Under the pieces are notes generated by a model. That model did no database searches. It had not been told where the DNA came from and saw only the letters and a list, made by a program, of their open reading frames with translations. The position numbers and the translations under genes were made by a program. Source: Pythium myriotylum (taxonomy: Eukaryota; Oomycota; Peronosporomycetes; Pythiales; Pythiaceae). From it: DNA of 64,000 bases. The DNA lies in the NCBI GenBank assembly GCA_023091665.1, contig JALJCQ010000014.1:1302001-1366000 (forward strand), read 5' to 3'. This document shows, piece after piece, positions 60,001 to 64,000 of this stretch (position 1 is its first letter; each line of letters opens with the position of its first letter).

Positions 60001-62790
60001 ATGACTAGCGAGGGCGCGACGGACGCCGCGGCGCCCTCGGCGGGCTCGGCCACGGCGCTGCGCGGGCGCGCGAACGTCTACGAGAAGTATCTGAACCAGC
60101 GGCGCGAGGCCGAGACGCCCGAGGACGGCCTCACGCCCGTGGGCAAGCGCCTCAAGGCCGCGCAGAGCTTCGCGCCCGAGATCTCCAACTCCAACGGTGA
60201 GCTCGCGAGGCTGCTGGGGCGTGCAAGAGAGATAGAGAGAGACAAAAGGACTGACACGTGCTGTGGCGGAACGCTCGTAGACGACGTCGAGCTCGAGGCC
60301 GGCGAAGTGGTTAGTGACGTTGCATGTGCTCCGGCCACGGACGGGGGAGGAAGCGAGAACCAGGAGATCGAGCCGCCCGCCGCCGAGCCCTCGCCGCGAC
60401 CCGGTTCTCCTCCCTCTCCTGCTGCTGCGTCGGATGCTGCGCCTGCCACTGAAGAGAAGCTAACTGCTACTGCGTCTTGTTCCCCTTCTGCTGTCGATAC
60501 CGCGCAACCCGATGATGAACCCATGCCATCGCACGAACCTTCGCCGTCTGCCGCCACCGACGACGTCGCTACTTCTGCTGGCGCTCCATCTGCATCGCCT
60601 ACCGAACCTGCTCCGACCACTGGATCGCCCGCTGCGACCTCGAACGACGCTGCTGTTCCCGTTGACGTCCCCGTTATAATTGATGCTCCCGTTGACACTC
60701 CCGTGGCTGCTCGTGCTGCCGATGATAACGCCAATGCCGACACCACTGCCACTCCGGCTGCCACTGCGACTCACCCGACGGTCACCACAATTGATCTAAC
60801 CTCTGACTCGCCCGACCTCGTGACTCCTCGTCCAACGACCGTGACCGACGTATCGAACTCACCGCGTGCAAAACCACGCTCACCAATCCGAATCGATCCG
60901 AAACAGTACGCCAGTATGCGTGAACAGGGTCAACTTCGCCGAAGCTTCCCACCACCTGATGACAGCAACAACCGTGACGGACCAGGAAGACGACCGGACT
61001 GGCAGTCGCCGCCGCGTGGCTACCACGAACAGCGGGAGGGTGGACCTGGCCCCGGAGGCCCACGCCCCGGATCGCCACGTCGAAGCAGAAGCAGAAGTCC
61101 CGGAAGGAATGGACCGCCCCAGAACGGCAACGGATTCCGAGACCAACGCAATGGACCACCATCGCCTCGACGCTTTGATCAGAATGGCTTCCGTGGAGGT
61201 GACCCTCCACCAAATGACCGGGGACGCTCGCCACCTCGCAACAACTTCGGGCCACCGAACGGCGAGAATCGCGGCCGATCGCCCCCTCGTGATTTCCGCG
61301 GGCCAAGCTTTGGTCGCGATGGACCGATGGGCCCAGGGGGCCCCAACGGGCGTCGTAGCCGAAGCCGAAGTCCGAATCGTGGTCCAGGGGGTCCAGGGGG
61401 ACCAGGAGGACCAGGAGGACCAGGAGGACCAGGAGTACCAGGAGGACCAGGAGGACCGGGAGGGCCGGGCGGCCGTCGTTCTCCCATGCGAAATGGCCAT
61501 CCAGACCATTTTCGCCGTTCACCACCACGTAATGGTCCCCCAGACCAGTTCCGTCGTTCGCCACCGCGTAATGGTCCTCCCGGTGGTCCCGACCGCAACT
61601 TTCGTGGGTCTCCTCCTCGCAATGGTGGAGGGCCGTTTAGTCCACCATTTCGTGGTCAAGGAGGTCCACCAGGAAGTCCCCGTGGAGGCATGATGGGCCC
61701 TCCCCGTAGCCCTCCTCGCGGTGGTCCTCCACCGGGACACAGGCCAGGAAGCCCGCGTGGTAACATGATGGGGAGACCTGGAAGCCCAGGACGTTTTGGG
61801 CCTGGACCTGGCCCAGGTCGTAGCCCTCCACGAGACTTCCGCGGCCCTCCTCCCAACATGATGAACCGGCCTGGAAGCCCGCGAGGAAACATGGGTCGAC
61901 CAGGAAGCCCGGGACGAATGGGCCCTGGCCCGGCAGGTCCGCGCGATGGCTATCGTGCTCCACCGCCACCGCACATGATGAATCGACCGGGAAGTCCGGG
62001 CTTCCATGGGCGTCCAAACGGCCCATTTAGTCCTCGACGTGAGAGCTTCGGAGGATTTGACAACCGCGGACCCCCGCCATTCGGATTCAACGGCCCGAAC
62101 AACGGTCCTCCCAACATGTTCCCGCCTCGTGGACGCAGTCGCAGCCGAAGTCCTCTACGTAAGCGAGACCGAAGCTGGGAGCGACATGGACCCCCGCCTC
62201 CAATGAACGGGATGGACCACTACAACATGCCACCGCCAAATTATCCGCCACCTGTACGTGTGCTTGCAGGTACTGCTCAACAGAGGATCTTCAAAGATAA
62301 CTGATGTGTCTGTGTGTAGGCTCAGCCGTCGTCGTGGATTTTTGAAGTCAAGCGAGGCGGTCGAACAAAGTTCCGTTGTACTGCAACTCCGGAGACGCTC
62401 CCATTCCATGCCCAGCTGTATGTTGGCGAGTCACATCACATTGATTATGGTGCTCTTTACTCATCGTCCTCGCTGCTTTCATGTAGGCCTCTTTCGATCG
62501 ATATCGTGCAGCTTCCTCGTTTGGACCAGTTCCGCGAGTTCCTGCTTCTCGACCGCGGACAGATGCGTCGCTCCGTGTACGAAATGAAGCCGGAATCACT
62601 CAGTGACAAGTGCGGCTACGAGGACCTGAAGAGCTACCTAATGCATGGACGAGATGTCCCCCGTGCCGGTTTGGCTCTGGAGCTTGAGCGTGTGGGTTAC
62701 AAGGTGTTCGTGTTGCCACCAGGGATCGCTGCCCGTGCGCTGGGCTACAAAGGTGACTTGATGATCGCCGTCATCCGTCGTCGTAACTGA
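60001..62790 (+). CDS. RS/Gly-Pro-rich protein with SPOC-like C-terminus
   Basis: Spliced as 60001-60196, 60281-62253 and 62320-62790, 879 residues. The first intron (84 nt, GTGAGC...CTCGTAG) is divisible by three and has no stop, so a retained form is possible. The second (66 nt) is needed to reach the C-terminal domain. Start region [20 protein letters not shown] with a conserved-looking [20 protein letters not shown]. An acidic Ala/Pro/Thr-rich part and a ~450-residue Arg/Ser/Gly/Pro region with SRSRSP motifs follow. The end ([71 protein letters not shown]) has the pattern of a SPOC domain, as in SPEN/RNA-processing and transcription regulators. Probably a nuclear RNA-processing factor. 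Confidence 0.75.
61381..61473 (+). repeat. coding GPG/PGG minisatellite
   Basis: Nine-nucleotide units (GGACCAGGA and variants) repeated about ten times, coding a collagen-like Gly-Pro-Gly run inside the RS-rich protein. Likely to vary in length between strains. Confidence 0.85.
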
Positions 62791-62935
62791 GCTCTCATTG
62801 TCGTTAAATGTTAATGCATTTGACTCAAAAATCTTTCAATACTAGCGCTCACTAACTTAGTTTCCATACTCACGCAAAAATTGGTGGTGACAGGTTCACA
62901 CGACATACGAACATAAATGGGAGCGCCGGTATGTT

Positions 62936-64000
62936 TTAGAGGATGCCGACCCAGGCACGCTGGTACTTGTCGTACCATCTCGTGCGCCAGTTGTTTGTCG
63001 AGCGGTCGATGAGCTGGTTGACAAACAATTGGCACTCACTTGTGCGCGCACCGGGCTTAAAGCGCTCCCGTAGTCCTTCGATTACAGCGCGCTTTCCACC
63101 GGCAAAGCACGGTAGGTCCTCGTTCCCAACGAGCATCATCTCAACGAGCAGCACGATCTTGTCCATGTTTCGACGCAATGCAAGATACGCGCGGATGCAA
63201 AGAGAGCGGAAGTAGCGGAAAGTCGCGCTGCGAGGACCACCCATCAACTCAACGAATTCGTCAGTGAGTTTGAATGGCGCCCGCTCGAAATTCAAGTTGC
63301 TTCCTGGACTGTTGGTGAGCAAAAATCCAAAGTCGATGTGGATTACGTGCCCTTCCGTGTCCAGAAGGATGTTGCCATTGTGACGATCCTTGATTTGGAA
63401 GACATAGCAGACGATCGAGTACGCGGCGAGACTCTCGACGAAATTGCGACGAGCAAGACGAAACTCGTCTGAATCCGTACCAAACAATCGCTCATAGAAA
63501 TCCCTGTACATAACTGTCAGCATAAGTGTTCAATGTAGAGTGCCGGTGCGTCCGACTCACAGGAGTGTGGTGTAACTTGGGTCGTTTCGCTTCAATGAGT
63601 CCAACGATACCGTATTGGGAACCGCTTCAATCAATCCCGTCTTCGCTGACGTTGCGATGACATTGTACGGTCTAGCACAAGGCTCAGTTAGATCGAGACC
63701 ACCACCACACAAAACACATCCTTAGAAGTACCTCAATCGGAGCGGCAAGGAATAGCCCTTGAAAATTCGATCACACTGGGCGATGAGCTGAGCGGCGAAC
63801 TGTTCTTGACGCAAGTCGTCATTACTTTTGACAATCACTGGTAGAAGGCGCCACCCAGGATGCGTTCCAAGAGGAGACTCCTTTCGGATACGATCCTCCT
63901 TTTCACTCCATCGTTCTCTGAAAACGATGATCGGCTTTTCATCCTCGAACTCTTCGCCATCGCCATCACACTCCTCGGCATCATCTGCAACTTCGTTGTT
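62936..64000 (-). CDS. phosphatidylinositol 4-kinase, catalytic C-terminus (partial)
   Basis: Exons 64000(continuing)-63733, 63671-63561 and 63503-62936; introns 60 and 56 nt. The 5' part lies beyond the window. Kinase motifs in order: IVKSNDDLRQEQFAAQLIAQ, PYNVIATSAKTGLIEAVPNT, SLDSLKR, the catalytic loop DRHNGNILLDTEGHVIHIDF with GFLLTNSPGSNLNFERAPFK (DFG and activation loop), and KRAVIEGLRERFKP near the end. This matches type III PI 4-kinases, nearest PI4KB/Pik1, which make PI4P at the Golgi. Catalytic residues visible here are intact. The insert EECDGDGEEFEDEK before the kinase core is acidic. Confidence 0.88.

Noticed and set aside
60782..61564. Minus-strand frames opposite the RS-rich protein
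   Set aside because: Repeat-derived shadows of Gly-Pro codons.

Overview
The window is eukaryotic nuclear DNA and best fits an oomycete (water mould). Genes are compact, with few and very short introns (56-97 nt, GT...AG). At least three start regions carry an oomycete-like initiator around TCATTTT/CCATTTT. The gene set includes two flagellar-type STPGR proteins (zoospore-forming lineage), a MyTH4-FERM myosin, a TmpA-like membrane flavoprotein and secreted hydrolases. No RNA gene, CRISPR array or intact transposon was recognised.

Layout. 0-3.4 kb: the end of a UBA-domain gene, an intact short-chain dehydrogenase (SDR) and two opposed SDR relics. 3.4-10.7 kb: two inverted TmpA/ferric-reductase-like genes, essentially identical over about 1.2 kb, flanking an importin-9 gene. 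10.7-13.5 kb: a GC-rich stretch without recognisable genes. 13.5-28.1 kb: housekeeping genes, including an ARM-like protein, an NTF2-like protein, a divergent pair of unknowns, dynactin p25, an STPGR protein, an ADPRibase-Mn phosphatase, a possible ATP synthase f-like protein, a FadH-type 2,4-dienoyl-CoA reductase, UBR7 and LYAR. 28.5-38.3 kb: a 2289-residue MyTH4-FERM myosin, a thioredoxin and a PX-GOLD-PH-transmembrane protein. 38.3-54.4 kb: an array of nine apparently complete SGNH/GDSL (IAH1-like) hydrolases and two truncated copies, with a secreted PLC-like phosphodiesterase inside it. 54.9-64 kb: an STPGR/IQ/PH-like protein, a gamma-glutamyltransferase, an RS/Gly-Pro-rich protein with a SPOC-like end, and the catalytic end of a PI4-kinase.

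The most notable system is the SGNH array. Its outermost members (38354 on +, 53611 on -) are short and soluble. The inner ones carry a signal peptide or a type II membrane anchor with a Ser/Thr-rich stalk. They fall into two motif families: GDSTTQ/WFGVNDAT on the left and GDSLTE/WLGANDAA on the right. Left genes mostly read right and right genes mostly read left. Together with the secreted PLC-like enzyme this looks like a locally amplified set of surface and secreted ester hydrolases. Substrates cannot be inferred. Gene products were assigned by reading translated motifs; no database search was made. Splice sites were set by hand from GT/AG, phase and family continuity.
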